Source of the DNA: Treponema sp. | GTDB taxonomy: Bacteria; Spirochaetota; Spirochaetia; Treponematales; Treponemataceae | NCBI GenBank assembly: GCA_017616165.1 | Contig: JAFZYR010000017.1 | Span: 1 to 64,000, forward strand | Length of the DNA stretch: 64,000 bases | Reading direction: 5' to 3' | Part shown: in pieces, positions 37,060-47,400 of the stretch | Position numbering within the stretch: the stretch's first letter is position 1 | Layout of the letters: the number at the start of each line of letters is the position of its first letter | Notes under the pieces: generated by a model | Databases searched by the model: none | What the model saw: only the letters and a program-made list of their open reading frames with translations | Told to the model about the DNA's origin: nothing | Program-made: the position numbers and the translations under genes

Positions 37060-39645
37060 ATGAAGAATTTTTCACCGCGCGCAAAAGAAATTGTTTCGGT
37101 TCTGGCTCAGGACGAAGCACGTAAGCTTGGAAGCAAGCAGCTTTTGCCGGAGCATGTTATTCTTGCAATGATAAAAAACAAGGAAGGTCTGGCCTATCAG
37201 GTTTTTGACAAGCTTTTGCTCGAACCGGACAATCTTCTTGAATTTATAGAAAAATTCTTTGCCGACGAACGTGGAAATCCTACCCTGGAAAGCCTTCCTG
37301 TAAGCCGCCGCTATCAGCAGCTCATAGATATTGCAGACATAGAAGCCAACGCACTTCATAACGATTATATTGGTACAGAACATCTTTTACTTGCCGCAAT
37401 CCGTGAAGAAGGCAGCATTACAAACCGCTTTTTCCTTGCTGCAGACTATACAATTATGGACGCCCGCTTTGTAGTAACAGAGCTTCAGTCAGAAAATAAT
37501 TCTTCTATTAGACAGGCACGCGCAGAAACTCTGGTAGATACAGTATTCCGCAGCCTTTTGAACGATGAAGTTACCGGCGGACTTTTTGATGTATTTGATG
37601 ATAAAAAGGATACCGAAGGCCGCAGACAGGATAAAACCCAGAAAAAAGCAAAGGATTCCTTCCTTGCAGAATACAGCCGCGACCTTACCAAGCTTGCACG
37701 CGAAAACAAGCAGGACCCTGTTGTTGGACGCGACAAAGAAATCCATCGTGTAATTCAGATTCTTGCACGCAGAACAAAAAATAATCCTGTTTTGACAGGT
37801 GAACCTGGAGTAGGTAAGACAGCAATTGTAGAAGGCCTTGCCCAGAAAATTGCAGCCGGTAAGGTGCCTGCAGATCTTCTTAAAAAACGCATCCTTTCGC
37901 TCGACCTTGCCGCTGTTGTTGCAGGTACAAAATACCGCGGTGAATTTGAAGAGCGCATGAAAAAAATCCTCAAGGAGCTTCAGGAAGATAAGAACATTAT
38001 CCTGTTTATTGATGAGCTTCATGCAATCATCGGTGCCGGTGGAAACGAAGGTACAATGGATGCCAGCAATATTATGAAGCCGGCTCTTTCCCGTGGAGAA
38101 ATTCAGATAATTGGTGCAACCACTACAAAGGAATATACAAAGCATATTGAACGCGACCTTGCCCTCGAAAGACGCTTTCAGGTTGTAAAGGTAGAAGAGC
38201 CTAATGTAGATGAGACAGAGAGAATTCTTCAGGGCATCAAAGAAAAATATGAAAAATATCACAATGTAATTTATGCAGACGATGTAATTCCAAGCATCGT
38301 AAAATTGAGCAAGCGCTACCTGCCTGAGAAGGTTTTGCCGGATAAAGCAATTGATATCCTTGACGAAGCAGGCGCTGCCAAAAAGATTCAGGAAGAAGAA
38401 CGTCCTAGTGAGCTTGCCCTGCTCGAAGAAAAGAAAAAAGAGCTTGAAGAAGAAAAACGTAACCTTGTACTGAACCAGGATTACGAAAGCGCCGCTGTTG
38501 TACGCGACAAGGTTATTGACCTTAAGAAAAAGCTCAATCTTTATACAAACATCTGGGAAAAGAACGGTGGTCGTCCTGCCAAGGTAGTTACAGGGGCAGA
38601 CATAGAACGCATTATAAGCGAAATGACAGGCATTCCTGTAGAGCAGATGACAGCCAGCGAAACAGAACGCATCATTCACATGGAAGACGAGCTTCACAAA
38701 ACCGTTATTGGTCAGGACAGCGCAGTAAACCTCATTTCCGGGGCAATCCGCCGCAGCCGTGCCGGTATTTCTTCTCCAAAGCATCCGGTTGGTTCCTTTA
38801 TTTTCCTTGGTCCTACCGGTGTCGGCAAAACTCAGCTTGCCAAGGCTCTGGCAAAATACCTTTTTGGTTCAGAAGATTCACTTATCCGCATAGATATGTC
38901 TGATTATATGGAAAAGCACAATGCCAGCCGTTTAGTTGGAGCTCCTCCGGGCTACGTAGGCTATCAGGAGGGTGGTGTGCTTACAGAAAAGGTTCGCCGT
39001 CATCCATATTCAGTTGTCTTGCTTGACGAAATTGAAAAGGCACACCCTGATATCTTTAACCTCTTGCTTCAGATGCTCGAAGAAGGTGAGCTTAGCGATA
39101 ATCTTGGACACACTGTAAACTTCCGCAATACTGTAATCATCATGACAAGTAATGCCGGTGCACGCCAGATTACAAACGAAGGTCGTGTAGGCTTTGGAAC
39201 AGCAGAAGGCGTAATTCCTTACGAAGAAATTAAGGCCGGCGCAATGAACGAGCTTAAAAAGCTTTTAAATCCGGAGCTCATAAACCGTATTGATGATGTA
39301 ATTGTCTTTGATGCACTGAGCAAAAAGCAGGTCAGCCAGATTCTGGACATTCAGCTTGCAGAGCTTGAAGAACGACTTAAGGACAAAAAGCTTAAGATAA
39401 ACATAAAACCAAAGGCCAAGGAATACCTTATTGAACACGGGTATAATCCTGCAATGGGTGCCCGCCCAATGAAGCGCCTTATCCGCAAGGAAATCGAAGA
39501 CCCACTTTCAATAGAGATACTTTCTAATCAAAATTCTGAGCTTGACTGCGTGACTATTGAATGCAATTGTGATAAACTCAAGGTCAAATTAATCAAGCAG
39601 GAAAAAGAAGCCGTAAAGGTTCCTTTCCTGGTTGAAAAGAAATAG
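37060..39645 (+). CDS. clpC: ATP-dependent Clp protease ATP-binding subunit, ClpC type
   Basis: An 861-residue Hsp100 unfoldase: N-terminal double Clp repeat, first AAA+ with GEPGVGKT (about 247-254) and pore loop [11 protein letters not shown], a middle region with a UVR-type motif ([19 protein letters not shown]) that distinguishes ClpC from ClpB, and a second AAA+ with GPTGVGKTQ (about 585) and GYVGYQEGG. It unfolds proteins for ClpP or for refolding. GGAG precedes the ATG. ClpP is not in the window. ClpC versus ClpB naming is the only uncertainty. Confidence 0.9.
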   Translation: MKNFSPRAKEIVSVLAQDEARKLGSKQLLPEHVILAMIKNKEGLAYQVFDKLLLEPDNLLEFIEKFFADERGNPTLESLPVSRRYQQLIDIADIEANALHNDYIGTEHLLLAAIREEGSITNRFFLAADYTIMDARFVVTELQSENNSSIRQARAETLVDTVFRSLLNDEVTGGLFDVFDDKKDTEGRRQDKTQKKAKDSFLAEYSRDLTKLARENKQDPVVGRDKEIHRVIQILARRTKNNPVLTGEPGVGKTAIVEGLAQKIAAGKVPADLLKKRILSLDLAAVVAGTKYRGEFEERMKKILKELQEDKNIILFIDELHAIIGAGGNEGTMDASNIMKPALSRGEIQIIGATTTKEYTKHIERDLALERRFQVVKVEEPNVDETERILQGIKEKYEKYHNVIYADDVIPSIVKLSKRYLPEKVLPDKAIDILDEAGAAKKIQEEERPSELALLEEKKKELEEEKRNLVLNQDYESAAVVRDKVIDLKKKLNLYTNIWEKNGGRPAKVVTGADIERIISEMTGIPVEQMTASETERIIHMEDELHKTVIGQDSAVNLISGAIRRSRAGISSPKHPVGSFIFLGPTGVGKTQLAKALAKYLFGSEDSLIRIDMSDYMEKHNASRLVGAPPGYVGYQEGGVLTEKVRRHPYSVVLLDEIEKAHPDIFNLLLQMLEEGELSDNLGHTVNFRNTVIIMTSNAGARQITNEGRVGFGTAEGVIPYEEIKAGAMNELKKLLNPELINRIDDVIVFDALSKKQVSQILDIQLAELEERLKDKKLKINIKPKAKEYLIEHGYNPAMGARPMKRLIRKEIEDPLSIEILSNQNSELDCVTIECNCDKLKVKLIKQEKEAVKVPFLVEKK

Positions 39646-39672
39646 ACATGCCATTGTGTAAATAATACTCAT

Positions 39673-39757
39673 CGTCATTGCGAGCGTAGCGAAGCAATCC
39701 ACGATTATAGTATTAGTAGCGTTGTAGATTGCTTCGGCTTACAGCCTCGCAATGACG
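39673..39757. repeat. Dispersed palindromic repeat, CATTGCGAG family (copy 4)
   Basis: Two inverted units in convergent-divergent arrangement, CGTCATTGCGAGCGTAGCGA...GCAATCCACG and TAGATTGCTTCGG...CTCGCAATGACG, filling most of the gap between clpC and the ABC transporter operon. Confidence 0.9.
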
Positions 39758-39775
39758 TGATTGTGAGGTTCTATC

Positions 39776-40735
39776 ATGAAAAAAATATTATTCTCTTTAT
39801 TTGCCGGATTAGTTCTGTGCGCTGGTGCAGCTGCTCAGGAAATCCGTCTTGGTGTTTTAAATGGTCCTAGCTGCATTCCTGCCGGCTACCTTCTTGATGA
39901 AAAGGCTCCTGTAAAGGGTGCCACCTTAAGCTACGAAAAGTTTGCAGACCCTCAGGCCCTGCTTCCAAAAATGCTCAAGGGCGAAATTGATATAGGCTTT
40001 TTGCCGGCCAATGTCGCCGCCAAGGTTTACAACAGCTCAAACGGTGCAATTAAGGTTTGTGCAATTACCGGTAACGGAAACATTTCCCTTATTACAACAG
40101 ACACAAGCATTAAGCAGCTTGCAGATCTTAAAGGAAAAACTGTAGCCGTTGCAGGGCAGGGGGCTACTCCTGAATATATGTTCCGCTATCTTTTGGAAAA
40201 GAACGGAATTGCCGCAGATTCAGAAGATGGAGTAACCTTTGATTTTTCTATTCCTACAGCCCAGATTGCAGCCCAGCTCATTTCCGGAAAAATTGCTTAC
40301 GCTGTAGTTCCTGAGCCTTTTGCAACCGTTGCCCAGACTAAGTCAGATAAGGTTTTTGTTGCAGTAGACTTTCAGGCTGAATACGAATACTTTGAAGGAA
40401 AGGGCAAGGTTTATCCTCTTACAGTAATGGTTGTAACAAAGAGCTTTGCAGAAAAAAACAGCAAGCTTCTCAAGTCCTTCCTTAGCGCTTACGAAGCTTC
40501 TTATAAAAAGACCCTTAAAAATCCTAAGGAAGCCGGTGAGCTTTGCGAAAAATTTGAGCTTGGTCTTGCAGCAGGCATTGTAACTGCTTCTATTCCAAAG
40601 GCAAACTACGTTTACATTGCAAGCAGCAGCGGCAAGGCTCAGCCAAAGGTTGAAGAGCTCTTAAACATTTTCCTGTCCTTTGAACCGACCTCAATCGGTG
40701 GCAAATTACCAGACAAGGACTTTTATTATAAATAG
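39776..40735 (+). CDS. ABC transporter substrate-binding protein (SsuA/NMT1-like)
   Basis: A 319-residue exported binding protein (signal peptide about 1-20, ending GAAAQE) with a two-lobe NMT1/THI5-like fold: EIRLGVLNGPSC, KGEIDIGFLPANVAA, GKTVAVAGQGATPEYMFRYLL, VVPEPFATVA. With the permease and ATPase that follow it forms an importer for a nitrate/sulfonate/thiamine-precursor-type solute; which one cannot be told. GAGGT precedes the ATG. Its TAG stop is the first triplet of a palindromic repeat. Confidence 0.87.
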   Translation: MKKILFSLFAGLVLCAGAAAQEIRLGVLNGPSCIPAGYLLDEKAPVKGATLSYEKFADPQALLPKMLKGEIDIGFLPANVAAKVYNSSNGAIKVCAITGNGNISLITTDTSIKQLADLKGKTVAVAGQGATPEYMFRYLLEKNGIAADSEDGVTFDFSIPTAQIAAQLISGKIAYAVVPEPFATVAQTKSDKVFVAVDFQAEYEYFEGKGKVYPLTVMVVTKSFAEKNSKLLKSFLSAYEASYKKTLKNPKEAGELCEKFELGLAAGIVTASIPKANYVYIASSSGKAQPKVEELLNIFLSFEPTSIGGKLPDKDFYYK

Positions 40736-40799
40736 ATTGCCACGTCGCCCTTCGGGCTCCTCGCAATGACCGTCATTGCGAGCGAAGCGTGGCAATCCA
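40733..40799. repeat. Dispersed palindromic repeat, CATTGCGAG family (copy 5)
   Basis: TAGATTGCCACG...CTCGCAATGAC then CGTCATTGCGAG...GGCAATCCA. The TAG at 40733-40735 is the stop codon of the binding-protein gene. The repeat separates it from the permease gene in the same operon. Confidence 0.9.
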
Positions 40800-40820
40800 T
40801 ATACTTGATCCAATGTATTT

Positions 40821-41579
40821 ATGAATAAACTTAAGACTTTGATAGCATACACTTCCTCTATTGTGTTTATTTTTGTGCTATGGATTTTGTTATCACGTCT
40901 TGTCAATGCCTCCCTCATTCTCCCGGGTCCCGGCCAGGTGTTTACTGCAATGTTCCAGCTTTACAAAACCCAGAAATTCTGGCTCAGTTTTGCATACACA
41001 CTGCTCAGGGTTTTTCTTTCTTTTTTTATTTCTGTTATTGCCGGCACCCTGCTTGGAATTTTCTGCGGCCTTTCTTCGTTTATCCGCGACTTTTTTGAAT
41101 TCCCTCTTGCAGTAATCCGCGCCACTCCGGTTGTTGCCTTTATTTTAATTGCACTTTTCTGGTTTAAGTCGGGCACAGTTCCTGTTTTTGTCTGCGTTTT
41201 AATGACGCTTCCAATCATGACAACCGCAGTTGCCAACGGCTTTTATAAAACAGATGAAAAGCTGCTTGGTATGGCACACACCTTTAATTTTACCAGACGC
41301 CAGATTTTCCGTTACATACAGCTGCCGTCCTTAGTTCCTTTTTTCTTAAACGGAATGGTAAGCACCTTTGGCCTTTCCTGGAAGGTTATTGCCGCCGGCG
41401 AAGTCTTAAGCCTTCCCAAAAACGGAACCGGAACCTTGCTTCAGCGCGCACAGGTTCATCTTGAAACTCCGTCTGTTATGGCAATTACAATTATCCTTGT
41501 TGCCGTAAGCTTTATTATTGAACGCCTTCTTATGCTTGCAGTAAAAAAGCTTTTGAAAAATCAAAGGGGACGCTCATGA
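40821..41579 (+). CDS. ABC transporter permease (NMT1-type importer)
   Basis: A 252-residue permease with about six membrane helices and a cytoplasmic EAA-type loop (LLGMAHTFNFTRRQIFRYIQLPS region) that contacts the ATPase, typical of the SsuC/TauC/ThiX group. Its end overlaps the ATPase gene start by four bases (ATGA). Confidence 0.9.
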   Translation: MNKLKTLIAYTSSIVFIFVLWILLSRLVNASLILPGPGQVFTAMFQLYKTQKFWLSFAYTLLRVFLSFFISVIAGTLLGIFCGLSSFIRDFFEFPLAVIRATPVVAFILIALFWFKSGTVPVFVCVLMTLPIMTTAVANGFYKTDEKLLGMAHTFNFTRRQIFRYIQLPSLVPFFLNGMVSTFGLSWKVIAAGEVLSLPKNGTGTLLQRAQVHLETPSVMAITIILVAVSFIIERLLMLAVKKLLKNQRGRS

Positions 41580-42184
41580 AAAAACAAGAACCTCTGCTTT
41601 GTATAAAAAAGCTTAATATTTGCGCAGGTCAGCTTCCTTTAATAAACGACTTCAATCTTGAATTACATGCCGGGGAGTGCAGGGTAATTTCTGCGCCTAC
41701 GGGAACCGGTAAAACAACCCTGTTTAATTACATTGCAGGTCTTTTGCCCCAGTCTAATTTTGAAGTAACAGGAGAAATAATAAAATCACCCGGTCTTAAA
41801 ATTGCATATGTTTTTCAGGAGCCGCGCCTTATCTCGTCTATAAGCGCCTTAAAAAACGTAATGCTGCCCCTGGAAAACATAATGGACAGCCAGCGTGCCC
41901 AATCTTCAGCCCGTGAATGGCTAGAACGTTTTAAGCTTTCGGGTAAGATTCATGAACTTCCTGTAAACCTGAGCGGCGGCGAACAGCAGCGCGTAAACTT
42001 AGCCCGTGCCTTTGCATATAGTCCAAACTTATTATTATTGGATGAACCTTTTTCATCTCAGGACGAACAAAACGCAAAGAATATCTATTCCCTGCTTAAA
42101 GAAATGCTTTTTATCCCTAACACCGCCGCCCTTGTTATAACCCACAATCTTGCATTTTTTGATGACAATTCAATAATTCACTAG
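41576..42184 (+). CDS. ABC transporter ATP-binding protein, 3' end disturbed
   Basis: A 202-residue ATPase with Walker A APTGTGKTTL, signature LSGGEQQRVNLARA, Walker B LLLLDEP and the switch His in VITHN. It powers the importer encoded by the two previous genes. It is about 40 residues shorter than usual SsuB/ThiZ-type proteins, and its last ~50 bases overlap the end of a convergent Rpn remnant. A 27-bp imperfect copy of its 3' end (42153-42179) recurs at 42989-43015, indicating that a segment was inserted here. Confidence 0.88.
   Translation: MKKQEPLLCIKKLNICAGQLPLINDFNLELHAGECRVISAPTGTGKTTLFNYIAGLLPQSNFEVTGEIIKSPGLKIAYVFQEPRLISSISALKNVMLPLENIMDSQRAQSSAREWLERFKLSGKIHELPVNLSGGEQQRVNLARAFAYSPNLLLLDEPFSSQDEQNAKNIYSLLKEMLFIPNTAALVITHNLAFFDDNSIIH
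42153..42179. repeat. Imperfect 27-bp direct repeat, left copy
   Basis: Shares 24 of 27 bases with 42989-43015 (common core ATGACAATTCAA, then TAATTC or CAATTC). The pair flanks an ~810-bp block with the Rpn remnant and palindromic repeats. Confidence 0.7.
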
Positions 42185-42543
42185 CAATTTCTTCTGCAAG
42201 TTCCTGGACTTTTGATAATGGAAGATCTTGGGCTTGTGCAATCTGTTCATGAGTAAGAACATTCATTCGAAGCAAATTCTTTGCGGCTTCAATGGCTTTT
42301 TCTTCTGCGCCAGCTTCTTTAGCCCTTGTTGTTAAATCCCAGTCATGTAAATTCATAGCAGCGTAATCACTCCTAAATTCATTATCATCCTTTAATTTTG
42401 CAACAATGGCTTCAAGACGGTTTGTAAAATCATCTTCGCCAGCTTGGCCATTAAAGACATAGCTTAGAAAATCACGGACTCTTTTATCCTTTTCCTGCTC
42501 GTATGCACTTGCATTATAAATCACTTTGAGCGATTTGTCATCC

Positions 42544-42595
42544 AATTTAAGATAGACATCGAGTCGTACAATTTAAGATAGACATCGAGTCGTAC
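42544..42595. repeat. 26-bp tandem duplication in the Rpn remnant
   Basis: Two identical 26-bp units (42544-42569 and 42570-42595) starting AATTTAAGATAGACATCGAG. The length is not a multiple of three, so it shifts the reading frame. Confidence 0.95.
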
Positions 42596-42811
42596 ACCTT
42601 TGGTTGTGAAAAAGGGTGCTATCGATTTTTCAAGTTCAGGATACTCAACCCGACTAACTTTTACATGAAGCAGACGTTCAATAAGATCTGCACATACTTT
42701 TTCCTGATGCAGGACTGCCTGGAACATACCGTCATCTGTAAAGGTCAACTGTTCGATTGGTTTTGGATTATAATAATTGTTTTCCATTTTGTCTCCTTGG
42801 GATAAAATTTC

Positions 42812-42880
42812 CCATACTATAGTTAACAAAAAAATTTACTTTTTTAGGAAGTAAATTTAGGGGAAATCGTAAAAAAAAGT
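42812..42880 (-). promoter_or_regulatory. Conserved Rpn upstream region with AAATTTAC palindrome (copy 1)
   Basis: The block is nearly identical to 48405-48475 upstream of the other Rpn gene. It has an inverted repeat AAATTTACTT (42832-42841) / AAGTAAATTT (42849-42858) and a minus-strand TATAGT (+ 42816-42821) as possible -10. Confidence 0.5.
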
Positions 42881-42897
42881 GAAAAAATTATAAAAAA

Positions 42898-42987
42898 TGG
42901 ATTGCCACGTCGCTTCGCTCCTCGCAATGACGGGATTGCTTCGCTCCTCGCAATGACGAGATTGCTGCGCTTCACTCGCGAGGGCGC
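42898..42987. repeat. Dispersed palindromic repeat, CATTGCGAG family (copy 6, tandem)
   Basis: Three successive half units: TGGATTGCCACG...CTCGCAATGACG, GGATTGCTTCG...CTCGCAATGACG and AGATTGCTGCG...CTCGCGAGG, all in the same direction. They lie within the inserted block between the ABC ATPase and the lipoprotein gene. Confidence 0.85.
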
Positions 42988-42988
42988 A

Positions 42989-43015
42989 CATTTTTAAATG
43001 ACAATTCAACAATTC
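42989..43015. repeat. Imperfect 27-bp direct repeat, right copy
   Basis: Partner of 42153-42179 (24 of 27 identical). It may preserve the original 3' end of the ABC ATPase gene. Confidence 0.7.
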
Positions 43016-43041
43016 CATGGTAAAATTAATAAATTTATAAT
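43013..43041 (+). promoter_or_regulatory. Promoter of the phase-variable lipoprotein gene
   Basis: TTCCAT (43013-43018), 17-bp spacer, TATAAT (43036-43041); GAGG (43045-43048) is six bases before the ATG at 43055. Confidence 0.5.
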
Positions 43042-43054
43042 AAAGAGGCCCTGA

Positions 43055-44483
43055 ATGACCAAAAAGCTTTTCAAAAAATTACCTTCCAGAACAGCAATTT
43101 TATCTATACTGGGGGGGGGCGTTTTTATGTATAGCATTTCTGCTTAGTTCCTGCGACAATTTTTTAAAGGGTTCCAAAGTCCGCAAAGACCTGGAAAGAA
43201 ACATTGAATATGCAAATTCCGATAACTACCAGATTAAGGTAAATGCAGAAAAGAGCAGCGGCATTGTTACAAAACCAGCCGGTGGCGAAGCACTGGTAAA
43301 AGTTTCTGATACCTTCGACCTGTCATTTAATTCCGAATCCGATTCACAGTTTTTAAAGTGGGAAGCATATAATTCAGTAACGAATGAACCTCTTACAGAC
43401 AATACTTATCTTAAGATTGAAAATTCTTTGATGATTGATACAACCTGTACTTTTGTAAAAGATCCGGAAGACGAAAATATCCAGATTGCTATTCGTGCAC
43501 TTACAGCAAAACGTCCAAGAATAATCCGCGCTACTCCGGTAGATCAGGAAACAGGTGTTCCAAGAAATTCTACAGTCCGCATTTCCTTTGACAAGTTCAA
43601 TATGGACCCGGAATGTATTTACTACACAGAAGAAGAAATGCAGGCACTTAAAGAACTTGGCTTAAAAGATTCCGACTTTTTACAAGGCGATAATGAACAT
43701 TGCAATGGCAGATATTACGGCTACAAAAAAGGCGATGTACATTTCTTCAAAAATATCCAGATAGGCAGCTCACCAGTCAGCGGTTCTTCATTAACAAAAT
43801 ATTTTTATGACCCATACTGGGAAAAAGATCCTAACGACTTGGGTGGCAGTACACTTGTTATTCAAACAACAAACCCACCACCACCAAGGAATGTTGTTGT
43901 TTATGTTACTCTTGCAAAAGATTTCTGCTATTACGTTGGTGATATTGCAGTAACGTTCCGAGAAGAAAATACAATAAGTTATAAAACGATGACTGATAAA
44001 GAATCAAAAACACCTAAGATTTCTGTACCTGGAGATAGTCAAAATAACAAAGATTATCATGTTATAAAGTTTAAGAATGCGAATGGTGAATTTGAGACTT
44101 TGCCATATGTTAAAGGCAATCAAACAACTCCAAATAACATACCTGTTTGTGATGATGTAAATTATATTACTTTGAGTTTTTCATTTAGTGCCACAGACGA
44201 AGGAGGAAGCGGTATTGCCAATCGTTTCAGACTTTGTTGTGGTGATGGAATGGACGCCCCTTCAATTGAAATTCCATATTGTAATGTAACACCAGATACA
44301 GGTTATACCCAATGGTCCGAAGAATATATAATTCCAAGAAGCTCTTATTTAAGGTCTGCAGGAAAATATTGTTTTACTTTACGAGCAATAGATAATGATG
44401 GCAATTCTGCACCCTTATTATATGAAGAACAACAGGTTTTGTGTTTCTGGCTTCATCTAACACAGAGTGAACCAAATTATTAA
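43055..44483 (+). CDS. Surface lipoprotein, family member 2, out of frame at a G9 tract
   Basis: The ATG at 43055 (GAGG upstream) begins a signal peptide, but a run of nine G (43111-43119) puts the frame into an early TAG at 43145-43147. With eight G the frame continues as ...GGAFLCIAFLLSSC, a proper lipobox (Cys33), and then stays open to 44483, giving 475 residues. The mature part starts SCDNFLKGSK and contains the family module (KSSGIVTKPAGGEALVKVSDTFDLSF, RPRIIRATP) shared with 59896. It is less than half as long as the two other paralogues, with the AT-rich body cut short. In this sequence the gene is off; slippage would switch it on. A sequencing error in the tract is the alternative. 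Confidence 0.8.
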
Positions 44484-44495
44484 GGAAGGAAAAAA

Positions 44496-47400
44496 ATGAA
44501 AAAGCACATAAATTCAATAATTATTTCAGTTATATTAGCATTAGCATTTGCACTTTTTGGATGTAATTCTTCAATTAATAATCCAGAAAAAGATAAAAAA
44601 CAAAATACAAACACAACAACAAATAATCCCGCCACTAATAATCCTGATAATCCAGAACTTGAATTAGAACTAAGTGAAATGCCGCTTACCTTTCAGGCAA
44701 TAACCGCCGGTAAAATCATTTTATCTGGAAAAGATTCTTTTGAAAGAATAAGCATTCAAAAAGGTGATGGTTTAATATTTGATTCTTCAGATATTATTAC
44801 TGTGCAGCCTGGTGATTTAATTTATTTTTATGGTAAAAAGAAAACAGATACAACAAGTATTACAATTAATCTTACAATTGAATGTACTGCCGACTTTTAT
44901 GTATATGGCAATGTTATGAGCCTTCTTTATTATACAGATTTTAAAGATAAAACAGAAATAAAAACAAAGAATGCATTCCAAAGTCTTTTTAAGAATAATA
45001 CACATATTAAAAATCATGAAACACTTGATATTATTCTTCCTGCTACAACTTTATCAGAAGGGTGTTACAAACAGATGTTTTACGGCTGTACAGGTTTAAC
45101 AAGAGCACCGGAATTACCAGCTACAACACTTACCACAGAATGCTATGATTCTATGTTCTTGAATTGTAAAAATCTTAAAAATATAAAATGTCTTGCCACT
45201 GATATTTCTGCTGTTGATTGTACAAGAAACTGGATATTTCAGGTTGCTGACACTGGAACGTTTACAAGTGCTCAAACTAATAGTATCTGGAGATACAAAG
45301 ACAAATATTCCGGAATCCCAGTTGATTGGACAGCAGATCCTCCTTTTGCTGTTGTAAATGCAAAAGAATTACCGCTTACACTAGAAGCAATAGAGGATGG
45401 TTTTATTCAAATAAATAACATAAATCAATTTGGTAACGTAAAGTATAAAAAAAATAATGGTGAAATAACACAGGCAGGAGGCTCAATTGAGGTTTCTGCT
45501 GGTGATAGAATTTGTTTTTATGCAGATGGTCCACTTACTGAATCAAGTAATTACAGCGATAGACTGAGTATAAAATGCACAGGTTTTTGTTATATTTATG
45601 GAAACATAATGAGTCTGTTATATTCGGAAGATTTTGCTGATAAAACAGAATTACCTAACAAAAAATATACATTTTATGCTTTGTTTATGACTAATAACTA
45701 TATAAAAAATTGTTCAATTGATTTAGTTCTTCCTGCTACTTCTCTAACAGAACATTGTTATGACCATCTGTTTCAACAGTGTTCAGGACTGACTATAGCA
45801 CCGGAACTTCCGGCTACTACATTGACTACCTCATGCTATGAAGCGATGCTTCTAGGAACTGCTCTTGTTTCTGCTCCAAAGCTTCCTGCAATGACTCTAG
45901 CCCAATATTGTTACATGTATATGTTTCAAGGTTGTCAAAGTTTGGTTATAGCACCGGAACTACCAGCAACTACACTGGCATCGAATTGCTATTCATATAT
46001 GTTTAATAATTGTCAGGGATTAACTTCAGCACCAGAACTTCCTGCTGGGAAAAACGGTGAAGGAGCTTTGGCTCCTGGATGCTATGCTAACATGTTTAAG
46101 AATTGTAAAAGTTTAACATCTGCACCAGAATTACCTGCGACTTCGCTTCAGAATGCATGCTATAGTAATATGTTTAATGGTTGTTCAAGTTTAACAGCTG
46201 CACCGGAACTCCCCGCTGGTAAAAATAATAATGGAAATCTTATCTTAGAATGTTACAAGGCTATGTTTAAAGATTGTACTAGTTTAACTATAGCACCGGA
46301 ACTTCCAGCTACAACTTTAAAAAGTAATTGTTATGAAGATATGTTTAACGGTTGTATTGGCTTGACTTCAGGTCCCGACCTTCCAGCTGCTACTCTTGAG
46401 TCATATTGTTATAAAAATATGTTTGCGGGTTGTACCAGTCTTAATAACTTAAATTGTAGTGCCACCAATATTTCTGCAACAGACTGTATTACTGGTTGGC
46501 TTCCAGCTAAAACCACATCAATTGGTTTTGTTTTTAGTGACAATCCAAGTACATGGACAACACTCCCTACAGGATGGATGGCAGAAAAAGAACTTCCCCT
46601 TACATTGGAAGCAATTGAAGATGGAACTATAACAATAACAAATCCATCTAGTTTTACTAATTTGAAATATTCAAAAAATTATGGTAGTAAGCAGTCGTAT
46701 ACAGAAGCAGGAATCTCAGTTATTGCAGGAGATACAGTCTTCTTCTTTGCTACTGCTTCTACAAATACTGTTACTAATGAAACTACTAATACATGTATGA
46801 GAATTAATTGTTCCTCCGACTGTTATATTTATGGAAATATAATGAGTCTAGTCTCATCGTCTTCATACTCAACTAATAAGACACTTTCCCAGACGAATTC
46901 TTTTTATCAATTATTTTATGAAAACAAGAATATTAAAAATCATCCTGTAAGAGAATTAAGTCTTCCTGCCACTACATTAACTGATTCATGTTATAAAAAG
47001 ATGTTTTATGAATGTACAAGTATGACTAAAGCTCCTAAACTTCCGGCTCAAACTTTAAAATCTAACTGCTATGCATATATGTTCTACAACTGCTCTGATT
47101 TGATTGATGCTCCTGCTCTTCCGGCAATGAATTTAGAGATGAATTGCTATCAATGTATGTTTACTAACTGTACTAGTCTTGAAGAAGCCCCTGATCTTCC
47201 TGCGTTAACAATGGCAACACAGTGTTATTATTCGATGTTTACTGGTTGTACAGCATTAACGAAAGCTCCTGTTATTTCTGCTACTAAAGCTGCTAATTAT
47301 GCTTGTCATCAAATGTTCTCGGGGTGTAAAAGTTTAGTAATGCCTCCAGCCCTTGATACAATAACTCAGCTTTCTTCTTATTGTTATAATAGTATGTTTG

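Larger units (their letters stand above)
42135..42829 (-). pseudogene. Rpn-family nuclease (PDDEXK_2) pseudogene
   Basis: The N-terminal part (start ATG at 42829, AAGGAG upstream; residues MENNYYNPKPIEQLTFTDDG... VRLDVYLKL) and the C-terminal part (VRDFLSYVFNG ... THEQIAQAQDLPLSKVQELAEE) lie in different frames. The cause is a 26-bp tandem duplication at 42544-42595; removing one unit joins VYLKL directly to DDKSLKVIYNASAY. Even so, the middle of the nuclease domain that normally carries the second acidic residue and the ExK is missing, so it was already internally deleted. The last residues come from antisense of the ABC ATPase gene, so its own stop is lost. Non-functional. Confidence 0.8.

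Noticed and set aside
37489-38784. A 431-codon open frame antisense to clpC
   Set aside because: Cys/Phe-rich shadow translation with no domain, opposite a strongly conserved ATPase gene; an effect of codon bias.
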